A stretch of 64,000 nt of DNA. Source: Desulfobacterales bacterium. Lineage in GTDB: Bacteria > Desulfobacterota > Desulfobacteria > Desulfobacterales > SpSt-501. The position numbers were made by a program, and so were the translations under genes. The notes under the pieces were generated by a model. That model was not told the DNA's origin. It did no database searches and saw only the letters and a program-made list of their open reading frames with translations. The stretch spans positions 170,759 to 234,758 of the forward strand of contig JAUQXK010000097.1 of assembly GCA_030834695.1 (NCBI GenBank), in the 5' to 3' direction. Numbering within the stretch: position 1 is the first letter of the stretch; every line of letters starts with the position of its first letter. Shown piece after piece: positions 40,378-48,666 of the stretch.

Positions 40378-42147
40378 TTATTTATGGCGTTGCGCCGCGT
40401 TCAGCGCCAGCAGCGCCGGCGCCAGCACGATGTGGAACATGCGGCTGAACGGCAGATAAGCCACGAATGCGCCGGTCAGCACGGCATGAAGATACCACAC
40501 GGCGCCGTAGATGTCTTCCAACCAGGGAACTCCGTAAAAAAATCGGCCGACGGCGTCGCCGACGAATGCGTAGGAGGACCCGGCCGGATAACCGGTCATC
40601 GCGATCCGCATTCCCTCCAGAACAAAACCGACCAGCACGACGGCGGCGAGCAGGCCGGCGGCCAGCCGGCCCTGCCGCGGCATCCCCGGCAGCTTCGCAG
40701 AGGGCCTTCGGGTGCGAAGCATGGCAGCCGCCGCGCCCACGATGACCATCAGGCCGGTCAGGTCGAAGAACATGCCGTGCCACGGGTGGTTCTTGTCCAG
40801 CATCGCCCAGGGCCATTCCTTCTCGGGCACCCATAGAGACGCCAGGAGCGCGGCAAGGCCCCAGAGAAAACGAAGCATAAACGGCCACATCATCAAGCCG
40901 TGGACCAGCCAGCGTGAAGGCGACTGCCGGCGAAATTTGAGCTGCAGCAATCCATCCAGAACCAGGATTTTCAGGACGCTGAAAATGCTGGATGAAAAAA
41001 CGGTTCTGAAAATCTCGTGGATGATCCGTCCGAATTTGTTGAACGGGCTTGCTGCAGCAACCCCAGGGAGGGAACCGGAAAGCCAGTAGGAAAGGCTTCC
41101 GATCAGACCGACGGCAAACACGACCAAGGCAAGCCGCGTGGTCGTATCGGCGGTTGAAAAGGTGGCGGCGTGGCAGGGGAGACACACGATGCTCTTGGCC
41201 GGCAGCACCATGGCGGCGGCGCCGACCGCGTTCGTGCGGTGGTGGCAGCGGCGGCAGGCGGCTTCGTCGTCGGTCAGCGTCATGGCATGCGTCCGGCTCG
41301 GGTTGCTCTCCTCTCGCACCCAGCCGATGAGGCCGCTCCCCTTATCCTTGAAGGGCAACACCTGCTTGAGATGGCACGCTCCGCAGGCGACCGACAGGTG
41401 GGCATCGTGTGTGACCGCTTCGTCGTGGCGCACGTGGCACTGACGGCAGTCGCCCGGCTTCTGGCGAGAGTGCTCGTATCGGGCTGCCTGCGGGTGACAC
41501 GTCAGGCACGCAACTTCGGCGTGCGGGCGGAACCCGTCCGGCCCCATGTCGATGATCGGCAGGGCCGCGGCCTTGGCCGCGCGGACAACCGCGCTATCCG
41601 GCCCGTGGCAGGCAAGGCACAGCGTCTTGGAGTGCTGAACCGCACCGGGAGTTTTAAGGTCCACCCGGCGATGGCAGCTCATGCAGCCTTCATCATCTGC
41701 GGAGAGCCCCGGGAGGCGATCCCGTGTTTCGTGGCAACCGCCGCATTGGCTCGCCGCCGGCTTGGACGGATCAAACGTTCCCCGGTCGTTAATTCTCAGC
41801 TGGGTGTGCGGATCGTGGCAGTCGCGGCAGCGCCGATAGTCTTGCTCGGCGTTCAACGGCTGGCCGGCGTGCCGCCCGGCCTCCAGATCGGTAAAAACCG
41901 CATCATGGCAGCCGGCACATTGTTGTGGCTGAAAGCGGCTGCCGGACGGCTGGTTTACGTTGGAAGGGTCTGGGTGCAGCGCCTGTTTGGCAATTTCGCC
42001 GTGGCAGTCCAGGCACATGATCTGCCCGTGCGCCGAAACGTGCCAGCGCGCCTCGTCCACCAGCCAATCTGCGCGAACGTCACCGTCCACGCCAATGATG
42101 GTAAACAAGACCAGAATAGTTGACGCAAAAATCCGCATGGAAATCAT
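40378..42147 (-). CDS. Eleven-heme cytochrome c fused to NarI-like membrane domain
   Basis: The 589-residue protein has a signal peptide and then eleven CxxCH motifs (CLDCH, CAGCH, CRDCH, CGGCH, CMSCH, CLACH, CLTCH, CRQCH, CGACH, CRRCH, CLPCH) in about 330 residues. Five or six membrane helices follow, with histidines in RIIHEIF, WLVHGLMMW, NHPWHGMFF, WYLHAVL and RMFHIVLAP. The membrane part resembles the NarI/DsrM b-type cytochrome that passes electrons between a cytoplasmic Fe-S subunit and quinone. Thus one chain joins DsrJ-like periplasmic hemes and a DsrM-like anchor. No clear ribosome-binding site is visible; an ATG at 42138 is an alternative start. Confidence 0.88.
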   Translation of the reverse strand: MISMRIFASTILVLFTIIGVDGDVRADWLVDEARWHVSAHGQIMCLDCHGEIAKQALHPDPSNVNQPSGSRFQPQQCAGCHDAVFTDLEAGRHAGQPLNAEQDYRRCRDCHDPHTQLRINDRGTFDPSKPAASQCGGCHETRDRLPGLSADDEGCMSCHRRVDLKTPGAVQHSKTLCLACHGPDSAVVRAAKAAALPIIDMGPDGFRPHAEVACLTCHPQAARYEHSRQKPGDCRQCHVRHDEAVTHDAHLSVACGACHLKQVLPFKDKGSGLIGWVREESNPSRTHAMTLTDDEAACRRCHHRTNAVGAAAMVLPAKSIVCLPCHAATFSTADTTTRLALVVFAVGLIGSLSYWLSGSLPGVAAASPFNKFGRIIHEIFRTVFSSSIFSVLKILVLDGLLQLKFRRQSPSRWLVHGLMMWPFMLRFLWGLAALLASLWVPEKEWPWAMLDKNHPWHGMFFDLTGLMVIVGAAAAMLRTRRPSAKLPGMPRQGRLAAGLLAAVVLVGFVLEGMRIAMTGYPAGSSYAFVGDAVGRFFYGVPWLEDIYGAVWYLHAVLTGAFVAYLPFSRMFHIVLAPALLALNAAQRHK

Positions 42148-42180
42148 CGCAGTTAGAACAGGTCTACGCTAAAAATACAC

Positions 42181-42303
42181 CTGGCTGCGCGAGAGGGCCA
42201 GATTCAAGGCGCGCAAGCCTTGCGGAGTGAGGCGTACGTTAAGTACGCCGCAGCGATCGCGAGGCGCAGCACAACGCCGAAGGTGGCCCTCCCGCGCAGC
42301 CAG
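42181..42303. repeat. Stop-anchored long hairpin C (E3 gene 3' end)
   Basis: Arms at 42181-42200 and 42284-42303 are reverse complements with one mismatch. The core contains GGCGTACGTTAAGTACGCC and related sequence shared with hairpins A and D. The right arm ends one base before the stop codon of the dihydrolipoyl dehydrogenase gene. It separates that gene from the cytochrome gene within the run. Confidence 0.85.
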
Positions 42304-42304
42304 G

Positions 42305-43672
42305 TCAGGGGATGTAGATGGCCCAGCCCAGCGCCTCCCGCGCCGCATCCGCCAGTGATTCCGCAATGGTGGGATGCGGCAGGGCGCAGCGCGCCAGGTC
42401 CTCCAGGGTGGCCTCCATCTGGATCGCCAGGGCACCCGCACCGATGATTTCGGTGGCGAACGGCGCCATGATGTGCACGCCGAGAAGCTCGCCGTATTTC
42501 TTTTCGCCCACCACCTTGACCACCCCGCTGCTCACCCCCTGAATCATCGCCATGGGGCTTGCCGCGATGGCGGCGGTGCCGGCGAGGACCTCGTAGCCGG
42601 CCTCCTCGGCTTGCTCTTCACTCAACCCCACCGAGGCAGCCTGCGGGTTCGTGTAGGCCACGCGCGGAACGCTGTTCGGGTTGAAGGTCCGCTTGGCGCC
42701 CAAGGCGTTTTCAGCCGCAATAATTCCCATGGCCGAAGAACGATGGGAGAGGAAAGGCCCCTTGCCGACGGCATCGCCGACGGCCCAGATGCCGGGAGTT
42801 TGAGTGGCGAGGTGCTCGTCCACGCCGAGGTCTTTGAGACCGATCGTATCCAGGCCTAAGTCCGCAACTGCCGGCTGGCGGTCGAAATAGATCACCCGGT
42901 CGAACGGACGCGTCTCCTCCTTGCCTTTGACCAGGAGAACGGCGGACAACCCGTCCTTGTCTTTGGCCATTGAAACCACCTGGCAGGAGTTGAGGATCGT
43001 CAACGGATCGCTCTTGAAGGCGCCGCGCAGGCGCTGTCCGATCTCCGCGTCGAACTCGGGCAGGATGCCGCGCTCGCGCGCGGCCACCACCACCTGGCTG
43101 CCGCAAACGCCCAGGAATTGGGCGAGCTCCAGCGCCCAGGGGCCGGCCCCCAGGATCAGGCTGCGGCCCGGGATCTGGCCTTCTTCCAGGAACTGGCTGG
43201 AGTTGACGACGCCTTCCAGATCCGCTCCCGGAAACGCCGGGCGGACCCACTGCGCACCCACGGCCACGATGACGGACCGGGCCTGATAGATCTTGTCCCC
43301 CACCGCCACCCGGCCGGGGCCGGCCAGGCGCCCTTTCCCCTTGATGGGAGTTACGCCCTTGGCCTTCACGAGGCCCTCGGTGCCCATCGAGAAGTACCCC
43401 ACCAGCTCGTCCTTCATTTTGAAGACTGCGGCGGGGTCAACCACGGCTTCCGCTTTGGAGAAGCCCATCTTGGCCGCGGTCTGAATGGCCTTGCTTCGGT
43501 CCAGGGTGGCCGCAAAGAGCTTGGTAGGCACGCAGGCCCGGTTGAGGCAGAAGCCACCCCAGTGCGTGCCCTCAACGATGGCCGCCGTGGCCCCGAGCTG
43601 GACGCCGCGGATGGCGGCCGCTACCCCGCCCGGCCCCCCGCCGATGACGATGAGATCGAAATTATCCGACAT
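42305..43672 (-). CDS. Dihydrolipoyl dehydrogenase (E3)
   Basis: The 455-residue flavoprotein has the FAD motif VIGGGPGGVAAAIRG and the redox-active pair C42/C47 in GGFCLNRACVPTK. It also has an NAD-binding motif (LILGAGPWALELAQFLG) and the C-terminal dimer motif CALPHPTIAESL with the catalytic His-Glu. It reoxidises dihydrolipoamide with NAD. The start at MSDNFDL has GAGGAAATT upstream; the longer upstream frame runs into hairpin D. It follows the E2 gene in the operon, after an intergenic hairpin, and precedes a cytochrome gene. The active-site spacing is standard. Confidence 0.93.
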   Translation of the reverse strand: MSDNFDLIVIGGGPGGVAAAIRGVQLGATAAIVEGTHWGGFCLNRACVPTKLFAATLDRSKAIQTAAKMGFSKAEAVVDPAAVFKMKDELVGYFSMGTEGLVKAKGVTPIKGKGRLAGPGRVAVGDKIYQARSVIVAVGAQWVRPAFPGADLEGVVNSSQFLEEGQIPGRSLILGAGPWALELAQFLGVCGSQVVVAARERGILPEFDAEIGQRLRGAFKSDPLTILNSCQVVSMAKDKDGLSAVLLVKGKEETRPFDRVIYFDRQPAVADLGLDTIGLKDLGVDEHLATQTPGIWAVGDAVGKGPFLSHRSSAMGIIAAENALGAKRTFNPNSVPRVAYTNPQAASVGLSEEQAEEAGYEVLAGTAAIAASPMAMIQGVSSGVVKVVGEKKYGELLGVHIMAPFATEIIGAGALAIQMEATLEDLARCALPHPTIAESLADAAREALGWAIYIP

Positions 43673-43715
43673 AATTTCCTCGCAGGATGGATGAAAAATA
43701 TAGATTCCCAAGCCG

Positions 43716-43841
43716 ACAGGCTGGTGAGAAATGCCCAGATGCAAGGCGCGCGAGCCTCGCGGAGTGAGGCGTACTGAAGTACGCCGCAGCGACTGCGAGG
43801 TGAAGCGCAACGCCGCAGATGGGCGTTTATCGCCAGCCTGT
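43716..43841. repeat. Stop-anchored long hairpin D (E2 gene 3' end)
   Basis: Arms at 43716-43737 and 43820-43841 match at 19 of 22 positions. The core is close to hairpin C (GGAGTGAGGCGTACTGAAGT, then ACGCCGCAGCGA). The right arm touches the first base of the E2 stop codon (43841-43843). Confidence 0.85.
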
Positions 43842-45058
43842 TAAAGCATTAAGCTGGGCTCCTCGATCATATCCTTGATCGTCTTCAAAAACGCCGCGCC
43901 GGGCGCCCCGTCGATGACGCGGTGGTCGAAGGACAGCGACAACGCCATGCGCGGCTCGATGACCACCTGGCCGCTTCTGGCGATCGGCTTCTCCACGATG
44001 CGGCCCGCTCCCAGGATGGCGCTTTCGGGGTGGTTGACGATCGGGGTGAAGTCGTCGATGTCCCAGGCCCCGAGGTTGGTCAGCGTGAAGGTGCCGAGGG
44101 TCAGGTCATCCAGCGACAGGCTGCCGGCCCTGGCCGCCTCGACCAGCCGGTCGAGGTCCGCGGAGATCTCGCGGATCGACTTTATGTCGGCGCCGCGCAC
44201 CTTGGGCACGATGAGGCCTTTGCCCAGGTCCATGGCCACGCCCACATGCACCTGCCGCCAGACCTTGATCACCTCGCCCTCCACGCTGGCGTTGACCAGG
44301 GGATGCTGCTTCAAGGCCTGGGCTGCGACCTTCACCAGAACGGCGTTGTAGGAAACCTTCGCTCCGGCAGCGTTCAGCCGGCTGCGCAGCCGGATCATCG
44401 CCTCGGCCGACGCTTCGGTGTGAAGAGTCAGCTGCGCCTGGGTGGCAAGGCTCAGGTGCATGTTCTTGAAAATTACCTTGCGCACGCCCGCGATGGGGAT
44501 TTCCTGCACCGCGCTCAGCAGTTCGCCGGCGACCGCGGCCGGCGGTGCCGGCGCCGCCTTTGCCGGAGCCCCTTGCTCGATGGCTCTAAGGACGTCCGCT
44601 CGCACGACGCGGCCGGCCGGGCCGGACCCGGCAATGCGGCCCAGGTCGATGCCATGGGCTTTCGCCATAGCCTTCGCAACGGGCGATGCCTTGACTCGGC
44701 CGCCGGCTGTGGCCGGAGCGGCCGCCTCGACAGCTGCGGCCGGCTTGGCCGCAGCTGCGGCAACCGCCGGGGCGCCGGCTTCAGCGGCGGGATACTGGGC
44801 CGCCAGCTTCTCAAGTTCGGTCTTGTCGGCTGCCAGATACCCCACCACCTGGCTCACCTCGATGCGGCTGCCCGCCGCCGCCACCGGGTGCAGCAGCCCG
44901 TCGCCGGGGGACGGCATCTCGAAGGTGACCTTGTCGGTTTCCAGCACCAGCACGATCTGCTCTTTTTTCACCGTCTCTCCGGCCGCAGCCTTCCAGCAGA
45001 CCAGAGTGGCTTCCTCCATGGTGAGGCCCAGCTTGGGCACTGCAATTTCAATCGCCAT
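43841..45058 (-). CDS. Dihydrolipoyl acyltransferase (E2) of 2-oxoacid/acetoin dehydrogenase
   Basis: The 405-residue protein has one N-terminal lipoyl domain with K43 in LETDKVTFE and an Ala/Pro-rich linker. A peripheral-subunit-binding domain (ASPVAKAMAKAHGIDLGRIAGSGPAGRVVRADVLRAI) and the catalytic domain with SFDHRVIDGAPGAAF follow. It accepts the acyl group from E1 and transfers it to CoA. The variant with a single lipoyl domain suits pyruvate, acetoin or branched-chain complexes; motifs do not tell which. The E1-beta stop is 15 bp upstream, so the genes are co-transcribed. Confidence 0.93.
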   Translation of the reverse strand: MAIEIAVPKLGLTMEEATLVCWKAAAGETVKKEQIVLVLETDKVTFEMPSPGDGLLHPVAAAGSRIEVSQVVGYLAADKTELEKLAAQYPAAEAGAPAVAAAAAKPAAAVEAAAPATAGGRVKASPVAKAMAKAHGIDLGRIAGSGPAGRVVRADVLRAIEQGAPAKAAPAPPAAVAGELLSAVQEIPIAGVRKVIFKNMHLSLATQAQLTLHTEASAEAMIRLRSRLNAAGAKVSYNAVLVKVAAQALKQHPLVNASVEGEVIKVWRQVHVGVAMDLGKGLIVPKVRGADIKSIREISADLDRLVEAARAGSLSLDDLTLGTFTLTNLGAWDIDDFTPIVNHPESAILGAGRIVEKPIARSGQVVIEPRMALSLSFDHRVIDGAPGAAFLKTIKDMIEEPSLML

Positions 45059-45073
45059 ATGTGTTTCCCTTTC

Positions 45074-46057
45074 TCACCGGTAGCAGACAGTTTTGACGGC
45101 TGCGATGACATCAGCCGGCTTCGGCAGCACGAAGTCTTCCATGGGCGGCGAGAAGGGGATGGGCACGTCCTTGGCCCCCACCCGCAGCACCGGCGCGTCC
45201 AGATGGTCGAAGAGCTCCGCCTGGATGCGCGCGGCGAGCTCGGCGCCGAAGCCGCCGGTCACACAGGCCTCGTGCACGATCACCGCCCGGAAGGTTTTCT
45301 TCACGGAAGCGGCAACGGTTTCCATGTCTAGCGGCTTCAAGCTCCGCAGATCCACCACTTCGGCATCGATCCCTTCCTTGGCCAGTTCCAGAGCGGCGTC
45401 CATGCAGAGGAAAAAGCCCGAACCGTAGGTCAACAGCGACACATCCTTGCCCGGCCGCTTCACGGCCGCACGGCCCAGGGGGATGATGAACTCGGGATCC
45501 GCCGGCACATGGCCCTCGCGGCGGAAGAGGCGCTTGTGCTGGAAGAACATCACCGGGTCGTCGTCGCGGATGGAGGCCTTCATCAATCCCTTGACGTCCG
45601 CCGGCTCGGACGGCACCACCACCTTGAGGCCGGGGGTGTGCACGAACCAGGCTTCCAGCGACTGGCTGTGCTGGGCCGCCGCGCGCAGGCCCGCGCCGTC
45701 CGGGCACCACACCACCATGGGCAGTTTGACCTGGCCGCCGAACATGTAGCGGATCTTGGCGGCCTGGTTGCAGAATTCGTCCATGCCGCAGGTGACGAAG
45801 TCCGAGAAGTGAAAATCGACGATGGGCCGCATGCCGGTCAGGGCCGATCCGACGCCGCAGCCGGCGATGGCCGCCTCGCTGATGGGGGTGTCGAGGATCC
45901 GGCCGGGAAACTTCTCCGGAATCCCCTTGAACTGGCCGAAAATGCCGGCGTGGGCGGTCAGGTCCTCGCCCAGGATAAAAATGGTCTCGTCGCGGGCCAT
46001 CTCCTCGTGGAGGGCTTCAGCCAGGGCCGCAGACGCGCTCATGATGCGATCAGACAT
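45074..46057 (-). CDS. Thiamine-dependent dehydrogenase E1 beta subunit
   Basis: The 327-residue protein matches the E1-beta/AcoB family: LHEEMARDETIFILGEDLTAHAGIFGQFKGIPEKFPGRILDTPISEAAIAGCGVGSALTGMRPIVDFHFSDF, then the C-terminal transketolase domain with VIVHEACVTGGFGAELAARI. With E1-alpha it forms the heterotetramer that decarboxylates or cleaves the substrate with thiamine diphosphate and acylates the E2 lipoyl group. A 177-bp gap holding a palindromic repeat separates it from the E1-alpha gene, which is unusual because these genes normally abut. Confidence 0.93.
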   Translation of the reverse strand: MSDRIMSASAALAEALHEEMARDETIFILGEDLTAHAGIFGQFKGIPEKFPGRILDTPISEAAIAGCGVGSALTGMRPIVDFHFSDFVTCGMDEFCNQAAKIRYMFGGQVKLPMVVWCPDGAGLRAAAQHSQSLEAWFVHTPGLKVVVPSEPADVKGLMKASIRDDDPVMFFQHKRLFRREGHVPADPEFIIPLGRAAVKRPGKDVSLLTYGSGFFLCMDAALELAKEGIDAEVVDLRSLKPLDMETVAASVKKTFRAVIVHEACVTGGFGAELAARIQAELFDHLDAPVLRVGAKDVPIPFSPPMEDFVLPKPADVIAAVKTVCYR

Positions 46058-46120
46058 GGTTGGCTCCTATTCGATGATGATCGTCTGGTTCTTGTATTAG
46101 TTGACCGATAGTCCTTACCT

Positions 46121-46214
46121 TGTCATTCCGGCTGGCTTTTAGCCGGAATCCAGTGGCTTTCCGGATGCCCCCGGTTCGTGGTACGGGGCAGGCTTATCAA
46201 GTCCGGCATGCCGG
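46121..46214. repeat. Interspersed palindromic repeat, copy 3
   Basis: The sequence is close to copy 1 (TTTTAGCCGGAATCCA and GGGGCAGGCTTATCA are shared). It lies between the E1-alpha and E1-beta genes and may form a hairpin that changes their relative expression. Confidence 0.75.
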
Positions 46215-46234
46215 TTGCTCATACTAGACCGGTT

Positions 46235-47203
46235 TCAGGCATTGACAAACAAATCCTGCAATGCGTCCTCCGGTTTTGGATACGGGCTGCTCTGGGCGAA
46301 CTCGAGGGCCGCGTCCAGCTCGGCTTTCACCTCGTCCCAAATCACTTTGGACTTTTTCTTGGTGAGGATCTGGGACTTGACTAGATGCTCTTCGAACCGC
46401 CGGATCGGGTCGTTCTTTTCCTGCCAGGTCAGCACCTCGGCCTGGTCGCGATACTTCTGGGGGTCGCCCTCGAAGTGGCCGCGGATGCGGTAGGTCTTGT
46501 TCTCGATCATGCTCGGGCCTTCGCCCTGGCGGGCTGCAGCGACCGCCTTGAGCGTCGTCTCGCGCACGGCCAGGACGTCGTTGCCGTCGACGGAGTAGCC
46601 CGGCATGTTGTAGCCGGCCGCCCGCTGGCAGAGGTCGCCCAGCGCGCAGGCATAGCCCTGCGGCGTGGTGGAGGCCCACTGGTTGTTCTCCACGACGAAG
46701 AGCACGGGCAGCTTCCAGATGGCGGCCATGTTCATGGCCTCGTGCACCGGACCACGGTTGGAGGCCCCGTCGCCGAAGAAGACCACCGCGACCTGGTCGG
46801 TCTTGCGCAGCTTGATGGAAAGCCCCGCCCCCGCGATCAGGGGCAGCCCGCCGGCCACGACCCCGTTGGCCCCGAGGATGCCGATCGAAAAATCGGCGAT
46901 GTGCATGGAGCCGCCCTTGCCTTTGCAGTACCCGGTCACTTTGCCGAACAACTCGGCCACCATGCGTTTCAAGTCCGCGCCCTTGGCGATCATGTGGCCG
47001 TGGCCGCGGTGGGTGGTGGCTACATAGTCGTCCGGCCGCAGGCAAGAGCAGACGCCCGTGCTGGAGCCCTCCTGGCCGATCGATAAATGGATGAAGCCGG
47101 GGATCTGCCCGGCCGCGAAGTACTCGCCGGCCATGGTCTCGAACTGGCGGATGGTGACCATGGTGCGGTACATTTCCAACAGTTTCTTCTTGTCAGTGGA
47201 CAT
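46235..47203 (-). CDS. Thiamine-dependent dehydrogenase E1 alpha subunit
   Basis: The 322-residue protein has the E1-alpha/AcoA pattern: MYRTMVTIRQFE at the N-terminus, then GRGxxIAKGADLKRMVAELFGK-type sequence. The thiamine-diphosphate motif is VVFFGDGASNRGPVHEAMNMAAIWKLPVLFVVENN. KTYRIRGHFEGDPQKYR carries the usual substrate-channel histidine. It decarboxylates a 2-oxoacid or cleaves acetoin. Length is normal for the short AcoA/PdhA type. It follows a TRAP transporter M gene by 185 bp on the same strand and probably starts the enzyme part of the operon. GGAGAACCGC precedes the ATG. Confidence 0.93.
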   Translation of the reverse strand: MSTDKKKLLEMYRTMVTIRQFETMAGEYFAAGQIPGFIHLSIGQEGSSTGVCSCLRPDDYVATTHRGHGHMIAKGADLKRMVAELFGKVTGYCKGKGGSMHIADFSIGILGANGVVAGGLPLIAGAGLSIKLRKTDQVAVVFFGDGASNRGPVHEAMNMAAIWKLPVLFVVENNQWASTTPQGYACALGDLCQRAAGYNMPGYSVDGNDVLAVRETTLKAVAAARQGEGPSMIENKTYRIRGHFEGDPQKYRDQAEVLTWQEKNDPIRRFEEHLVKSQILTKKKSKVIWDEVKAELDAALEFAQSSPYPKPEDALQDLFVNA

Positions 47204-47388
47204 GCGGTTCTCCTTTGGTCACCCGCCGGCGCGGCGTTTCCGCTCCCGGCGGGGTGTTCTGGGTATTTCCCGTTTGCAGGGCGACTCTCGCTCGTGAACT
47301 TATCAATTCTATACGGCCTTCACCTGCCGAATCCCAACTGAACCCGATGATCCAAACCATATCCCGCACGAGCTTACGGCCATTGCGT

Positions 47389-48666
47389 TCAGCGCATGAC
47401 CAAACTCGGCAGCGTCATGGACACGGCCGGGACGTAGGTCAGAACCATCAGGAAAAGGATGCCGACGATCAAAAACGGCAGGGCCTCCCGGGCGCCTTCC
47501 TCCAGCTTGCAGCCGCCCATCTCGCAGGAGAGATTCAGGGTCAGCCCCACGGGCGGGGTCACCAGGCCCAGGCAGAGGTTCACGCAGGCGATGACCCCGA
47601 AATGGAGCGGGCTGACGCCGGCCGCCTGCGCGATGGGCAGCAGAACCGGGACGAGCATCACCAGGGCCGCGTTGGCCTCCATGAAACACCCGACGATGAG
47701 CAGCACGATATTGATCAACAGCAGAAGCATGATCGGGTTGCGGGTGGTCTCCATGATAAGGCTGGCCACCGTCTGGGGGACCCGGTTGTTGACCAGCACC
47801 CAGGAAAAGAACTTGGCCATCCCGACGATGAGCATGATGATGGCGGCGGTGTGGCAGGTGGCTTTGATGATGGGAATCAGGTCCCTGAACTTGAGTCCCT
47901 TATAAACGAACAGTCCCACGATCAAGGCATAGACCACCGCCATGGCCGAACATTCGGTCACCGTGAAGGCCCCGGAGATGATGCCGCCGAGGATGAAGAC
48001 CGGCATGAACAGGGCGAAGAAGGAGTCTTTGAACGCCTGCCAGATTTCGCGGAAGCCGGCGGCGGGATAGCGCGGATAGTTGCGTTTCTTGGAGATGACG
48101 TAGGCAATCACCATCATCATCAGGCCGTAGGCCACTCCCGGAACCGCCCCCGCCAGAAAAAGCCGAACGATGGACTCGCCGGTCAGCACCCCGAATACGA
48201 TGAATACGATGCTCGGCGGAATGATGGGCGCCACCACCGACGCGCTGGCGTTCACTGCCACGGTGAAAGCCTTGCCGTAGCCTTCCCTCACCATGGCCGG
48301 GATGAGGACGCTGCCGATGGCCGCCGTGTCGGCCACGGCCGACCCGGATATGCCGCCGAAGAAGATATTGGCCACGATGTTGCTCATGGCCAGGCCGCCG
48401 GGCAATCGCCCCACGACCGCGTTGGCGAATCGAAGCACGCGGTCGGTGATGCCGCTGGCCGTCATCAGATTGCCGGCCAGCAGAAAAAAAGGAATCGCCA
48501 GGAGTGAAAACGAGTCGATTCCCGCGAAAATGCGCTGGGGCATGATCTGGATGGGGATGTTTCCCATCAGCAGCATGACAAAAAGACAACTGAAGCCCAG
48601 CGAGAAAGCGAGGGGGACGCGGATCAGGATCGCCAGGGCAAGAATGATGAAAAGGATCGCCGTCAT
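47389..48666 (-). CDS. TRAP transporter large permease (DctM-like), system 1
   Basis: The 425-residue protein has about twelve helices and DctM family segments: GNLMTASGITDRVLRFANAVVGRLPGGLAMSNIVANIFFGGISGSAVADTAAIGSVLIPAM, then SASVVAPIIPPSIVFIV and VNLCLGLVTPPVGLTL. It is the ion-coupled transport subunit that works with a small permease and a periplasmic binding protein. The ATG overlaps the DctQ stop by four bases; an in-frame extension upstream belongs to the DctQ coding region. Substrate class cannot be read from this subunit. Confidence 0.93.
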   Translation of the reverse strand: MTAILFIILALAILIRVPLAFSLGFSCLFVMLLMGNIPIQIMPQRIFAGIDSFSLLAIPFFLLAGNLMTASGITDRVLRFANAVVGRLPGGLAMSNIVANIFFGGISGSAVADTAAIGSVLIPAMVREGYGKAFTVAVNASASVVAPIIPPSIVFIVFGVLTGESIVRLFLAGAVPGVAYGLMMMVIAYVISKKRNYPRYPAAGFREIWQAFKDSFFALFMPVFILGGIISGAFTVTECSAMAVVYALIVGLFVYKGLKFRDLIPIIKATCHTAAIIMLIVGMAKFFSWVLVNNRVPQTVASLIMETTRNPIMLLLLINIVLLIVGCFMEANAALVMLVPVLLPIAQAAGVSPLHFGVIACVNLCLGLVTPPVGLTLNLSCEMGGCKLEEGAREALPFLIVGILFLMVLTYVPAVSMTLPSLVMR

